Shown: positions 6,663 through 13,873 of the stretch, piece after piece | Layout: every line of letters begins with the position of its first letter | Numbering within the stretch: the first letter of the stretch is position 1 | Assembly: GCA_044370655.1 (NCBI GenBank) | Contig: JBILVD010000006.1 | Location: forward strand, 1 to 23,308 | Length of the DNA stretch: 23,308 nucleotides | Source: CAZFPN01 sp044370655 | GTDB lineage: Bacteria > Pseudomonadota > Alphaproteobacteria > Rickettsiales > Deianiraeaceae | Direction of reading: 5' to 3' | Position numbers and translations under genes: made by a program | The notes under the pieces: model-generated | What the model saw: only the letters and a program-made list of their open reading frames with translations | What the model was told of the DNA's origin: nothing | Databases searched by the model: none

Positions 6663-7448
6663 CTAATTACCTTTTTTGTTTCTTCTCCTAATAATCATTT
6701 TATCAGAAGCTTTCTTTTTTCTTGTTTTTAAGCCTTTGGTCACTTTCCCCCAAGGTGTTACTGGTATTCTACCTCCATTTGTTCTACCTCCATGTGGGTG
6801 ATCAACTGGGTTTTTAGCTATACCTCTAACATGAGGACGAATTCCTAAGTGTCTACTTCTACCTGCCTTACCTATATCTTTGTTTATAAATTCAGCATTA
6901 GAAATCACTCCTATGCTTCCAAAACAATTTGAGGGAACCATTCTAGTCTCTCCTGAAGGAAGTTGAACAATTGCAGTTTTATCGTTTCTGTCAATTAGTG
7001 TTACAAACGTTCCTGCGGATCTTGCAATTTGCCCCCCAAAACCTGCTCTCATTTCAACATTGTGGACGATGGTTCCAATAGGCATAACTTTTAAAGGCAT
7101 TGCATGACCTAGCTTTAGGTCTCCCGTAAATTGATTTGTTGTAAGAATTTCATCTCCAATTTTCAATCCTTCTGGAGCTAAAATATACTCTTGTGCTTTA
7201 TTTTCGTAATCTATAAGTGCAATTTTGCAGTTTCTAAATGGGTCATATTCTATTGAGGAAACAACGCCTTTTATGTCTATAATTGCTCTTCTAAAGGAGA
7301 TTTTTCTATATAACTTTTTATGCCCTCCTGAAGATTTATACCTTGAAGATATATGACCAAAAGAGTCTCTTCCATAAGACCTTTTGATTTTAAAAACAAG
7401 CTCCTTATTTCTTTTGGAGGTTTTTTTAACGGTTTCGGTGTTTGCCAT
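6663..7448 (-). CDS. rplB: 50S ribosomal protein L2, shortened
   Basis: A 261-aa L2, a core protein needed for subunit association and peptidyl-transferase activity. Typical bacterial L2 has about 273-278 residues. Two losses explain the difference. The N-terminus begins with a simplified Lys/Thr-rich stretch and reaches the conserved GRDSFGHISSRYKSSGGHKK block early. In the active-site loop DHPHGG is followed directly by RTNGGR, whereas the usual text is DHPHGGGEG and then R, so three residues are missing beside the functionally important His. The rest (SAGTFVTLI, RMVPSNCFGSIGVISN, HLGIRPHVRG, PVTPWGKVTKGLKTR) is normal. The call is certain; the loop deletion is unusual. Confidence 0.97.
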   Translation of the reverse strand: MANTETVKKTSKRNKELVFKIKRSYGRDSFGHISSRYKSSGGHKKLYRKISFRRAIIDIKGVVSSIEYDPFRNCKIALIDYENKAQEYILAPEGLKIGDEILTTNQFTGDLKLGHAMPLKVMPIGTIVHNVEMRAGFGGQIARSAGTFVTLIDRNDKTAIVQLPSGETRMVPSNCFGSIGVISNAEFINKDIGKAGRSRHLGIRPHVRGIAKNPVDHPHGGRTNGGRIPVTPWGKVTKGLKTRKKKASDKMIIRRRNKKGN

Positions 7449-7460
7449 AATTTTAATTTA

Positions 7461-7763
7461 TTATTCTGGTAATTTGAAGCCTTCTGGTAATTTGAAGAAA
7501 AACTTCTTTAAGATTTTGGTTTTTTCATCTCTTCTTGTTTTTGTCCTGATTTTTATAATCTGTTTACAAGTTGAGGAGTTAACCTTTGCTGCCATAACTC
7601 CAAATTTTTGCTTAAAAAGAACTTTTGCTAAGTTTTTTTTAATATGCTTTGGAGCGATGTAAACAACAATTCTATCGCTTTCTTCGGCTTTTAAGGTTCT
7701 CTCAGTATTTAATTTTTGAAAAATACCATCAAAAGTAATTTTAAATTGCTTTGCGTCTGTCAT
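7461..7763 (-). CDS. rplW: 50S ribosomal protein L23
   Basis: A 100-aa L23, at the exit of the peptide tunnel where signal recognition particle and trigger factor dock. Sequence is diverged but the family pattern is visible: the TERTLK start of the fold, IAPKHIKKNLAKVLFKQKFG and VMAAKVNSSTCKQ, and the closing hydrophobic strand KFFFKLPEG. The C-terminus is KLPEGFKLPE, a six-residue unit repeated by an 18-bp DNA duplication. Its position between rplD and rplB confirms the identity. Confidence 0.93.
   Translation of the reverse strand: MTDAKQFKITFDGIFQKLNTERTLKAEESDRIVVYIAPKHIKKNLAKVLFKQKFGVMAAKVNSSTCKQIIKIRTKTRRDEKTKILKKFFFKLPEGFKLPE
7464..7497. repeat. 18-bp tandem duplication at the 3' end of rplW
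   Basis: The 16 bases TTCTGGTAATTTGAAG occur at 7464-7479 and again at 7482-7497, an 18-base period with perfect identity over the shared part. Read on the minus strand this doubles KLPEGF/KLPE at the end of L23 without breaking the frame. The identity suggests a recent slippage event. Confidence 0.85.
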
Positions 7764-7766
7764 ACA

Positions 7767-8411
7767 TTAATTAAATAAACCAGAGAATAATTCTTTTATT
7801 GCTTGCTTCGTTATTACTACAGCTTCGTGATTAGAAACTTTGTAGACATTGAAGTGAAGCCCTAAATCAAAAGAAAGACCTTTGACATTTCTTCCCGCTT
7901 GATAGCTGTCAGTATTTTTTACTCCACCTGTTGAAACGAAAATCACTTTCTCGGAATGTGGAGTGATGATATTTTTGCAAGCAATAAAGTCTTTTGTTTT
8001 GTTAAATCCACTAATGCTATCAACAACTTTAATAAGCGAGTTTTCAATTAATTGTGCAAGAAGGATTTTTTTTGCAAGTTGTCTTTCTTTTTTATTTATT
8101 TTATAATTTGCAGTGATGGGAACTGGGCCAAAAATATTTGCTCCCCCTCTAAATTGTGGAGAACGAAGGGAACCTTGCCTTGCGTTACCCGTTCCTTTTT
8201 GTTTGTAAGGCTTTTTCGTTGTTCCTTTAATCTCCGATATAGTTTTTGTTTTTGCCGTTTTAACAAAAGATACCTTTTTTGACCTATATAAATAATTTGA
8301 CATAAAGTCAAGGTAGTCGGGATTTTCAGCAATCGCTTCAATTTCAGCAGGAACTTCAATACTTTCAAGAACCGATCCTGTTTTGAAGTCTAGTACATCA
8401 AGTTTTGTCAT
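7767..8411 (-). CDS. rplD: 50S ribosomal protein L4
   Basis: A 214-aa L4, which reaches into the exit tunnel and in E. coli also represses its own operon. The conserved tunnel loop is clear: KPYKQKGTGNARQGS followed by RSPQFRGGANIFGP. The globular part has RQLAKKILLAQLIENS. A long leader for L4-type feedback is not seen upstream of the operon (only about 60 bases separate rpsJ from the preceding gene), so E. coli-like attenuation is unlikely here. It lies 3 bases from rplW. Confidence 0.97.
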   Translation of the reverse strand: MTKLDVLDFKTGSVLESIEVPAEIEAIAENPDYLDFMSNYLYRSKKVSFVKTAKTKTISEIKGTTKKPYKQKGTGNARQGSLRSPQFRGGANIFGPVPITANYKINKKERQLAKKILLAQLIENSLIKVVDSISGFNKTKDFIACKNIITPHSEKVIFVSTGGVKNTDSYQAGRNVKGLSFDLGLHFNVYKVSNHEAVVITKQAIKELFSGLFN

Positions 8412-8415
8412 TTTC

Positions 8416-9108
8416 TTATGAATATATTACTTTAAGACCATTAATGCTTTGTGCCTCTACAAGCCCTGTCTTTTTAACCGCAGATTTTACAAACACAACT
8501 TCACCTTTGTTTCCAGGAACTGCTCCTTTAACTCCGATTAATTTTAATTCAGCATCAAATAAGACAACTTCTAAATTTTGAACTGTTGTTTTTTCCGTCC
8601 CTAAATGACCTGCCATTTTTTTTCCTTTAAATACTTTACCCGGATCCTGTCTTTGACCTGTCGAACCGTGGGATCTATGAGTGATTGAAACACCGTGTGT
8701 AGCTTCAAGCCCCCTAAAATTCCATCTTTTCATGACACCTGCAAAACCTTTACCGATGCTAATTCCTTGAACGTCGACGATTTTACCAACAAGATTATTA
8801 AATTCCTCGTCAGCGATTTTATCTCCTTCAAGTGAAAAATCTTCGCAAGAGGAGTTTAGCCTAACTTCAAAAATCTCCTCTCTAGCAGTTAAGGATTTTA
8901 CTTCAAACTGTTTTGCCATTGGCTTAGAAACAGTCTTTGCCTTAACTATATTACCAGCGGAAAAGCAAACGGCGTTATAACCATCATTTTTCTTGGTTTT
9001 TATTCTAAAAAGCTCGTGTGGCTTTATTTCTAAAAGAGTTACCGGAACAACCGATCCGTTTTGGATAACTTGCGTCATCCCTCTCTTCCATGTTGCAATA
9101 TGAAACAT
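8416..9108 (-). CDS. rplC: 50S ribosomal protein L3
   Basis: A 230-aa L3, an early-assembly protein near the peptidyl-transferase centre. Recognised by KRGMTQVIQNGSVVPVTLLE at the N-terminus, the GKGFAGVMKRWNFRG loop, THGVSITHRSHGSTGQRQDP and GKKMAGHLGTEKTTVQNL. The GQRQDP stretch holds the glutamine that PrmB methylates in E. coli. Length is slightly above the usual 209-215, as in other alphaproteobacteria. Four bases separate it from rplD. Confidence 0.97.
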   Translation of the reverse strand: MFHIATWKRGMTQVIQNGSVVPVTLLEIKPHELFRIKTKKNDGYNAVCFSAGNIVKAKTVSKPMAKQFEVKSLTAREEIFEVRLNSSCEDFSLEGDKIADEEFNNLVGKIVDVQGISIGKGFAGVMKRWNFRGLEATHGVSITHRSHGSTGQRQDPGKVFKGKKMAGHLGTEKTTVQNLEVVLFDAELKLIGVKGAVPGNKGEVVFVKSAVKKTGLVEAQSINGLKVIYS

Positions 9109-9117
9109 AAACTTCTA

Positions 9118-9444
9118 TTAATTACCTGCTAATACCTCAACCCTTACATCAATACCACTAGGAAGCTCAAGCTTGGAAAGGCTATCCACAACATCGCTAG
9201 ATGCCTTTCTTATTATAATAACTCTTTTATGAGTTCTTACTTCAAACTGTTCCATACCCTTTCTATCAACATGAGGACCTCTAATAACTGTTACTTTTTT
9301 AATGTCTCTAGGTAGAAAGATGGGACCCGAAAATTGAGCACCAACTTTTTTTATGGAATTAACCATATACTGGACACATTTGTCAAGAATTTCACTGTCG
9401 AAAGATGAAAACTTAACCACTATATCTTGGCTTTGAACTGCCAT
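9118..9444 (-). CDS. rpsJ: 30S ribosomal protein S10
   Basis: A 108-aa S10, first gene of the operon; the protein sits in the small-subunit head and also serves as NusE in antitermination. Key stretches are FSSFDSEILDKCVQYMV, GAQFSGPIFLPRD, and HVDRKGMEQFEVRTHKRVI, then the conserved LPSGIDVRVEV end. A promoter must lie in the 61-base gap before it or in the 3' end of the symporter gene. A candidate TTGAAA at 9511-9516 followed after 17 bases by TATCTA (9488-9493, minus strand) is weak. The tuf or fusA genes that often precede rpsJ are not here. Confidence 0.97.
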   Translation of the reverse strand: MAVQSQDIVVKFSSFDSEILDKCVQYMVNSIKKVGAQFSGPIFLPRDIKKVTVIRGPHVDRKGMEQFEVRTHKRVIIIRKASSDVVDSLSKLELPSGIDVRVEVLAGN

Positions 9445-9505
9445 AATCTTAATAATATATTACTTTTCAAAATGCTTTTAGGGATAATAGATACAAAAGA
9501 TTTTT

Positions 9506-10912
9506 TTATTTTTCAAGTGTTTTTTTTAAACTTTGTTTATAATCTTCAAAATCTGCTGCAATCTGCCCTGAAAGTAGGTAAAGCCCAAGTATGTTTGGCA
9601 CTGTCATTAGGAGAACAAAAACATCTGTAAAGGCTAAAATATCATTTGCACTTGCAATTCCAAACATAAAAATCATTACCCCATAAGAAATTTGAATAAT
9701 CTTTCTACCTATTCTAGGAAGTAGGTAGGAGGCAAATTTTTCATAATAGTAGGCGTCTGTCATTACAGTTGTAAATGCAAACATAATTGCACATAATGTA
9801 GCTATATATCCAAACCAAGGGGTAACGGATGCAAACGCCTGTTTTGTAATTAAAATTCCACTTAAACCGTCAACTAGGTGAGCTCCAGATGACACAATAC
9901 AAAGACCATTAATAAACATAATGGAAGAGACCATTACAGGGTCCAGTAATGTTACAATACCTTGTTCTTGTGGTTTAATCATACTAGAGTTAGAGCCTGC
10001 AATAGGTGCCGTTCCTTGCCCTGCTTCGCAAGCATAAAGCCCTCTTCTTGCACCAATAACAACAACAACTATAAATCCTGCTAATCCGCTTGAAAAATCA
10101 AATGCTTTACTAAAAATTTCCGCAATAGCAGGAATAACTCCTTTTGCATTAACAATTAAAACACATATTGCCCCAAGTAAATAAAGCACAAACATTGAAG
10201 GAACGATTGCAGAAGCAAAATTAGCTACTCTCTTTATTCCTCCTACCAAAACATAAATTACAAAAGCAGAAATAATAAGTGCAACAGATAAACCTATCTT
10301 TGTGTGAGTATCCCATACTCCATCTGATATATTATTTAATACTCTCACAGTCTCTCCTGTAGAAAGAGAAACGATTTGGTTCATTTGAAACCCCGCCATT
10401 CCCCAAATTGCAAAATATCCAAAAACTCCAAATAAAAGAGCAAGAATGGCACCTAATTTTGGTAATCCCATATCTTTCAAACCTCGTGAAAGATAATAAA
10501 ACCCTCCTCCTGATATCTTACCATCATCTCCAATTTGCCTATATTTATGACCAATATGAACCTCGGACGCCTTAACACACATACCTAAAATTCCAAAAAC
10601 CATCATCCAAAAAATAGCTCCAGGACCTGCGATGGAAATTGCAACTGCCGTTCCAGCTAAACTTCCAAGACCAACGGTAGCGGAAACTGAAGCCATTAAA
10701 GCGGCAAAAGGGGAGATTGTATCTTTTTGTTCGGATGTCTTTCCTTTTAATATAAGTTTGATTGCCTGTGGAAACATAGTTATATTTAAGAATTTCAACC
10801 TAAAAGTTAAAAAAATTCCAATAGATCCAAGCCATAAAATTATAAATGGCACATATCCAAACAAGGGATAAAGTAATATACTCTCAAAAAAAGCTGTAAT
10901 CTGACCAAGCAT
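9506..10912 (-). CDS. Alanine/glycine:cation symporter (AGCS family)
   Basis: A 468-aa inner-membrane protein with about 10-11 hydrophobic segments. It belongs to the AGCS family, which brings alanine or glycine into the cell with sodium. Family blocks include ALMASVSATVGLGSLAGTAV (near 67-87), the GPGAIFWMM segment, GFYYLSRGL, and GARRGLYACEAGQGTAPIAG around two thirds in, which matches the conserved AGCS signature with the N-EAG-GT-APIA pattern slightly changed. Length is typical. The gene is followed by the ribosomal operon after 61 bases; no terminator was seen between them. Amino-acid import would suit a nutrient-scavenging, host-associated cell, but this is inference. Exact substrate is unknown. 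Confidence 0.92.
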   Translation of the reverse strand: MLGQITAFFESILLYPLFGYVPFIILWLGSIGIFLTFRLKFLNITMFPQAIKLILKGKTSEQKDTISPFAALMASVSATVGLGSLAGTAVAISIAGPGAIFWMMVFGILGMCVKASEVHIGHKYRQIGDDGKISGGGFYYLSRGLKDMGLPKLGAILALLFGVFGYFAIWGMAGFQMNQIVSLSTGETVRVLNNISDGVWDTHTKIGLSVALIISAFVIYVLVGGIKRVANFASAIVPSMFVLYLLGAICVLIVNAKGVIPAIAEIFSKAFDFSSGLAGFIVVVVIGARRGLYACEAGQGTAPIAGSNSSMIKPQEQGIVTLLDPVMVSSIMFINGLCIVSSGAHLVDGLSGILITKQAFASVTPWFGYIATLCAIMFAFTTVMTDAYYYEKFASYLLPRIGRKIIQISYGVMIFMFGIASANDILAFTDVFVLLMTVPNILGLYLLSGQIAADFEDYKQSLKKTLEK

Positions 10913-11072
10913 AAAGATTAAAAATAAGTTTCTTCTCTCGCTAAAATCTTATTATAAATAAAATTTTACACAAAGCTCTAAATTGCGAAAAATTGAATGT
11001 CAATAAAAAAATTTGATTTTATATAAACTTTTATAGAAATAGTTGATAAAATTAACCGATTATAGACTGATG

Positions 11073-11105
11073 AAGTTTTAATTATATTATGATAAATTAA
11101 AACTT
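11073..11105 (-). terminator. AT-rich stem-loop downstream of the glycosyltransferase gene
   Basis: AAGTTTTAATT (11073-11083) and AATTAAAACTT (11095-11105) form a perfect 11-base stem with an 11-base loop, starting about 20 bases past the 11125 stop codon on the minus strand. Position fits a transcript end, but there is one G-C pair and no T run after it, so it may act only as a 3' mRNA structure. Confidence 0.35.
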
Positions 11106-11144
11106 ATATAGGCCAATTAAAGCCTTATATAGGGCACTTAAAGC
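11103..11144. repeat. 21-bp tandem duplication over a gene end
   Basis: CTTATATAGGCCAATTAAAGC (11103-11123, split here as CTTATATAGG + CCAATTAAAGC) is followed directly by a copy differing at two of 21 bases (11124-11144). On the minus strand each copy encodes GF[KN][CW]PI plus a stop, so the last six codons and the stop codon of the glycosyltransferase gene exist twice; the second set is read only on stop readthrough. Confidence 0.85.
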
Positions 11145-12528
11145 CTATTAAAAAATTATTTGATATAGACTTATTTTTGAAATGTTCCACCTTAAAGATA
11201 ATTTTTTTTATGTCGTTGTTTTCATTATCATCTGTAATTGCTTCCTTTTTAAACTCATTGTAAATAATTATACCTCCATTTTGTATATAATCTTCATAGT
11301 TTAAATAAGGAGTATTTGCAAAATTAAATGGAATAAAGTAAGGTCTATCCTTCAAAAACCACCAAATCCCACCAAGCATATAACTATTTTTAGAAAATAG
11401 ATATTTTATAGGCTTTTCTCCGCACTCTTTTAACCATTCTTCTTCAATTTTTAATACCATAGTTTTAAAATCAAGATTTTCTAATTTATTCTTCTTTGTT
11501 GATTTTAAGCACTCAATAAAGTGGGAAACTGATATAACAACTAAAATTATAGAGCAAAAAACCTTTATTTGTTTTAAATTAAAGTTTGGCTTAACAATCA
11601 CGCAAGAAAAAAGTGGAATAATTGTGTAAAACATTTGTAAAAATCTACTTTTGCCTGCCATGCCAGTAAAAAACATCACAAAAAACAAAATTAGAAAATT
11701 AGACAAAACAAAATATTCAATCAGATTTAATTTTTTAAATTGCATACTGGGAAGTTTTTTAGATAAAATTGACAATACTGCCACAAAACCTAATGTAATC
11801 AAGAAATAATTTGATGCAAGAAACAGAGCGTTATGTCTTTTTTCGTCTCCACCTGTGGAATATCCATAACTTATTGAAATAAAATTGTGCTTTATTAACC
11901 ATATCAAATTTGGCAAAAATACAATAAAGGATACTAAACCTGCTATATAAATTTTAGGATTTTTGTAAAGTTTTGCATAAAAAACAGCATGTATAAAAAT
12001 TGCAATTGCATGCAAGATAAAAAAATACTTACTAAGCATTCCAAGACCTATAAAAACGCCTAGGAGTATAGCGTCTGATATCTTATTTTTCTCCAAAAAA
12101 TTCAAGTAAAAATAAATAGAAGCAACAAAAGGAAGTGCAAGAATTACATCTTGTGCAAAAATATGAGAACTTACCGAAAAAGAAGGAAAGACAGAAAGTA
12201 GAAGAGTTGCGAGAACTGCTAGGTTTTTTTCTACCACTTTTAAAGAAAGCTTAAAAACAAATATATAAACTAGAGCAAAATAAATTTGCGGAACAATGTG
12301 CAAAAAAAACAAGCTACGAGAGTTTATAGTGCTTGCAAATTGCATTATAAAATTTAACAAAGGAGGATGTTTATAATTACCAAATTCAAGAAAATTTCCT
12401 AAATAAATAGCTTCTAGGTTGTCATAATATGGCAATGAGGTAAAAATGGGAAAAATAAAAATTTTAAAAAGAGCGTTTATCAAAATAAGTAAAAAAATAA
12501 ACATTAATCCCTGAGTTGAGCCTTTCAT
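11125..12528 (-). CDS. ArnT/PMT-like membrane glycosyltransferase
   Basis: A 467-aa polytopic inner-membrane protein resembling the dolichyl/undecaprenyl-phosphate-sugar glycosyltransferases (PMT_2, GT39/GT83, ArnT type). After TM1 the first periplasmic loop has the catalytic-type acidic residue in SLPYYDNLEA (Asp36) and the family's HPPLLN motif at about 54-59. Some nine or ten further hydrophobic segments follow, then a soluble C-terminal part from about residue 345. Such enzymes move a sugar from a lipid carrier to lipid A, protein or another lipid at the periplasmic face. No lipid-carrier-sugar synthesis genes lie nearby, so donor and acceptor are unknown. The gene end carries a 21-bp duplication. 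The superfamily call is good, the subfamily is not settled. Confidence 0.8.
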   Translation of the reverse strand: MKGSTQGLMFIFLLILINALFKIFIFPIFTSLPYYDNLEAIYLGNFLEFGNYKHPPLLNFIMQFASTINSRSLFFLHIVPQIYFALVYIFVFKLSLKVVEKNLAVLATLLLSVFPSFSVSSHIFAQDVILALPFVASIYFYLNFLEKNKISDAILLGVFIGLGMLSKYFFILHAIAIFIHAVFYAKLYKNPKIYIAGLVSFIVFLPNLIWLIKHNFISISYGYSTGGDEKRHNALFLASNYFLITLGFVAVLSILSKKLPSMQFKKLNLIEYFVLSNFLILFFVMFFTGMAGKSRFLQMFYTIIPLFSCVIVKPNFNLKQIKVFCSIILVVISVSHFIECLKSTKKNKLENLDFKTMVLKIEEEWLKECGEKPIKYLFSKNSYMLGGIWWFLKDRPYFIPFNFANTPYLNYEDYIQNGGIIIYNEFKKEAITDDNENNDIKKIIFKVEHFKNKSISNNFLIGFKCPI

Positions 12529-12548
12529 AATAGTAAATAAATATATAA

Positions 12549-12612
12549 CATCTAAACTTAGATGAGGTTCTTGTCAAGACAAAAAATTGTAATTGACCTT
12601 TGTAATTGACCT
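12549..12612. promoter_or_regulatory. Dyads and tandem repeat upstream of the glycosyltransferase gene
   Basis: Three elements sit together. CATCTAA/TTAGATG around a 2-base centre (12549-12564) is a 16-base operator-like dyad. TTGTC/GACAA around AA (12571-12582) is a second dyad; it contains, on the minus strand, TTGACA (12572-12577), a consensus -35 box facing the glycosyltransferase start. TTGTAATTGACCT is repeated twice in tandem without mismatch (12587-12612). A good -10 at normal spacing was not found, so promoter activity is only suggested. Confidence 0.35.
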
Positions 12613-12654
12613 GCATTGCATTCTGTTTTGCAAATCATCAAATTTTGTTAATAA

Positions 12655-12852
12655 TTGCAAGCCAAGAGTGGGGCATTTGTAGTTTCTTATAAACGAGGGG
12701 AAGGAGAATGTGATAAACCTCATACAAGAATGTGGTTTGTGGTAGATAGAAAAGGGATGAAGGTTGCTATCTTTTATCTAGGTGAAGGAAGGGGAAAAGA
12801 AGATTGTAAAATTATTACCGATGGTAATTATTCTTATATAAACGTTATTTGA
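12655..12852 (+). CDS. Doubtful 65-aa ORF, possibly a gene remnant
   Basis: The frame runs from TTG at 12655, directly after an in-frame TAA, to TGA at 12852. The translation is Gly/Lys/Glu-rich and looks protein-like (SGAFVVSYKRGEGECDKPHTR, then MWFVVDRKGMKVAIFY, two Cys in all), and the DNA is more G-rich than the flanks. There is no Shine-Dalgarno, no signal peptide and no recognised family. The first ATG is 25 codons in (12730). It could be a small real gene or the decayed 3' end of a longer one; the stop immediately upstream favours a remnant, but no upstream frame continues the sequence. Confidence 0.3.
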   Translation: MQAKSGAFVVSYKRGEGECDKPHTRMWFVVDRKGMKVAIFYLGEGRGKEDCKIITDGNYSYINVI

Positions 12853-12859
12853 AATCATG

Positions 12860-12875
12860 TTATTTAATTAAATAA
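12860..12875. repeat. 16-bp perfect palindrome
   Basis: TTATTTAATTAAATAA is its own reverse complement and lies between the 65-aa ORF and the 3' end of bioB. It has no loop and no G-C pair, so it is a poor terminator; a protein-binding site or chance AT symmetry are both possible. Confidence 0.3.
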
Positions 12876-12942
12876 TTGTATAGATTAATTTTTAAGCCGA
12901 GCTTTATTTGTAGAAAATCAAAATTTAAACGAAGAAGATGTT

Positions 12943-13869
12943 TTATTGATTAATCCCAAGTTTTGCAAAAAGTAAGTTATCCTTTGTTTTTTCTGGGTTT
13001 GGAGTTGTAAGAAGTTTTTCTCCATAAAATTGAGAATTTGCACCTGCAAAGTAGCACATTGCCTGCATTTCCTCTGTCATATCTACTCTTCCGGCGGAAA
13101 GTCTCACAAAAGCCTGAGGCATTAAAATTCTTGCAATAGCAATTGTTCTTATAAACTCAAATTTATCAAGAGGTTCGCTTTCCCCCAGGGGCGTTCCCTT
13201 TACTCTTACAAGAGCGTTAATAGGCACAGAATTTGGTTGAGGGTTTAAGGAGGCAAGTTCAAAAAGTAGGGATATTCTATCTTCTCTCGTTTCTCCCATT
13301 CCAAGAATACCGCCCGAGCAAACATTAATGCCTGCTTCCGCTACATTTGAAAGAGTTTCAAGTCTATCTTCGTAAGTTCTTGTGGTAATTATATTGGGAT
13401 AATACTCACGGGAGGTATCTAGGTTGTGATTGTAGTAGTCTAGCCCTGCTTCTTTTAGTTTTATAGCTTGATTTTTGGTTAGCATTCCTAAAGTCATGCA
13501 AGTTTCAAGACCTAGCTTTTTAACCTCTCTTACAATTTCGCAAGCTTTTTCTGCATCTTTATCATGAAGCTTCCTCCAAGCTGCCCCCATACAAAACCTC
13601 TCAGAGCCTGATGCTTTTGCTTTTTTTGCTTCTTCTAAGATACTTTCAAGCTCCATTAAAGGCTCTTTTTTTAAATCTGTTTTATAATGGGCAGACTGCG
13701 AGCAATACTTACAATCTTCAGGGCATGCACCTGTCTTAATTGAGCAAAGAGTGGAAACTTGAACTTTGTTTGGGTTGTGATTTGCCCTGTGAATTTCGTG
13801 TGCCTTGAAGAGTAAGTCCATAAGAGGCATTTCAAAAAGCTTTTTTATATCTTCTTTTGAGTATTTCAT
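12943..13869 (-). CDS. bioB: Biotin synthase
   Basis: A radical-SAM enzyme that inserts sulfur into dethiobiotin, the last step of biotin synthesis. The [4Fe-4S]-binding CPEDCKYCSQS motif is near the N-terminus, and the second-cluster ligands are all visible: Cys in ERFCMGAAWR, LETCMTLGML and INVCSGGILGMGE, and Arg in RLSAGRVDM. The ending YGEKLLTTPNPE is typical. Two starts are possible: ATG 13887, overlapping the M16 gene by 14 bases, and ATG 13869, 4 bases after its stop. I chose 13869 because MKYSKEDIKKLF aligns with where homologues begin; neither has a ribosome binding site. It is last in a bioF-lipoprotein-M16-bioB gene run. Confidence 0.95.
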   Translation of the reverse strand: MKYSKEDIKKLFEMPLMDLLFKAHEIHRANHNPNKVQVSTLCSIKTGACPEDCKYCSQSAHYKTDLKKEPLMELESILEEAKKAKASGSERFCMGAAWRKLHDKDAEKACEIVREVKKLGLETCMTLGMLTKNQAIKLKEAGLDYYNHNLDTSREYYPNIITTRTYEDRLETLSNVAEAGINVCSGGILGMGETREDRISLLFELASLNPQPNSVPINALVRVKGTPLGESEPLDKFEFIRTIAIARILMPQAFVRLSAGRVDMTEEMQAMCYFAGANSQFYGEKLLTTPNPEKTKDNLLFAKLGINQ

Positions 13870-13873
13870 AAAA

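Noticed and set aside
10951..11003. TTGACA (10998-11003, minus) and TATAAT (10951-10956, minus) before the symporter
   Set aside because: Both boxes are good matches, but they are about 41 bases apart and so cannot form one promoter. The -10 candidate at 17 bases from TTGACA (TAGAGC) is poor.
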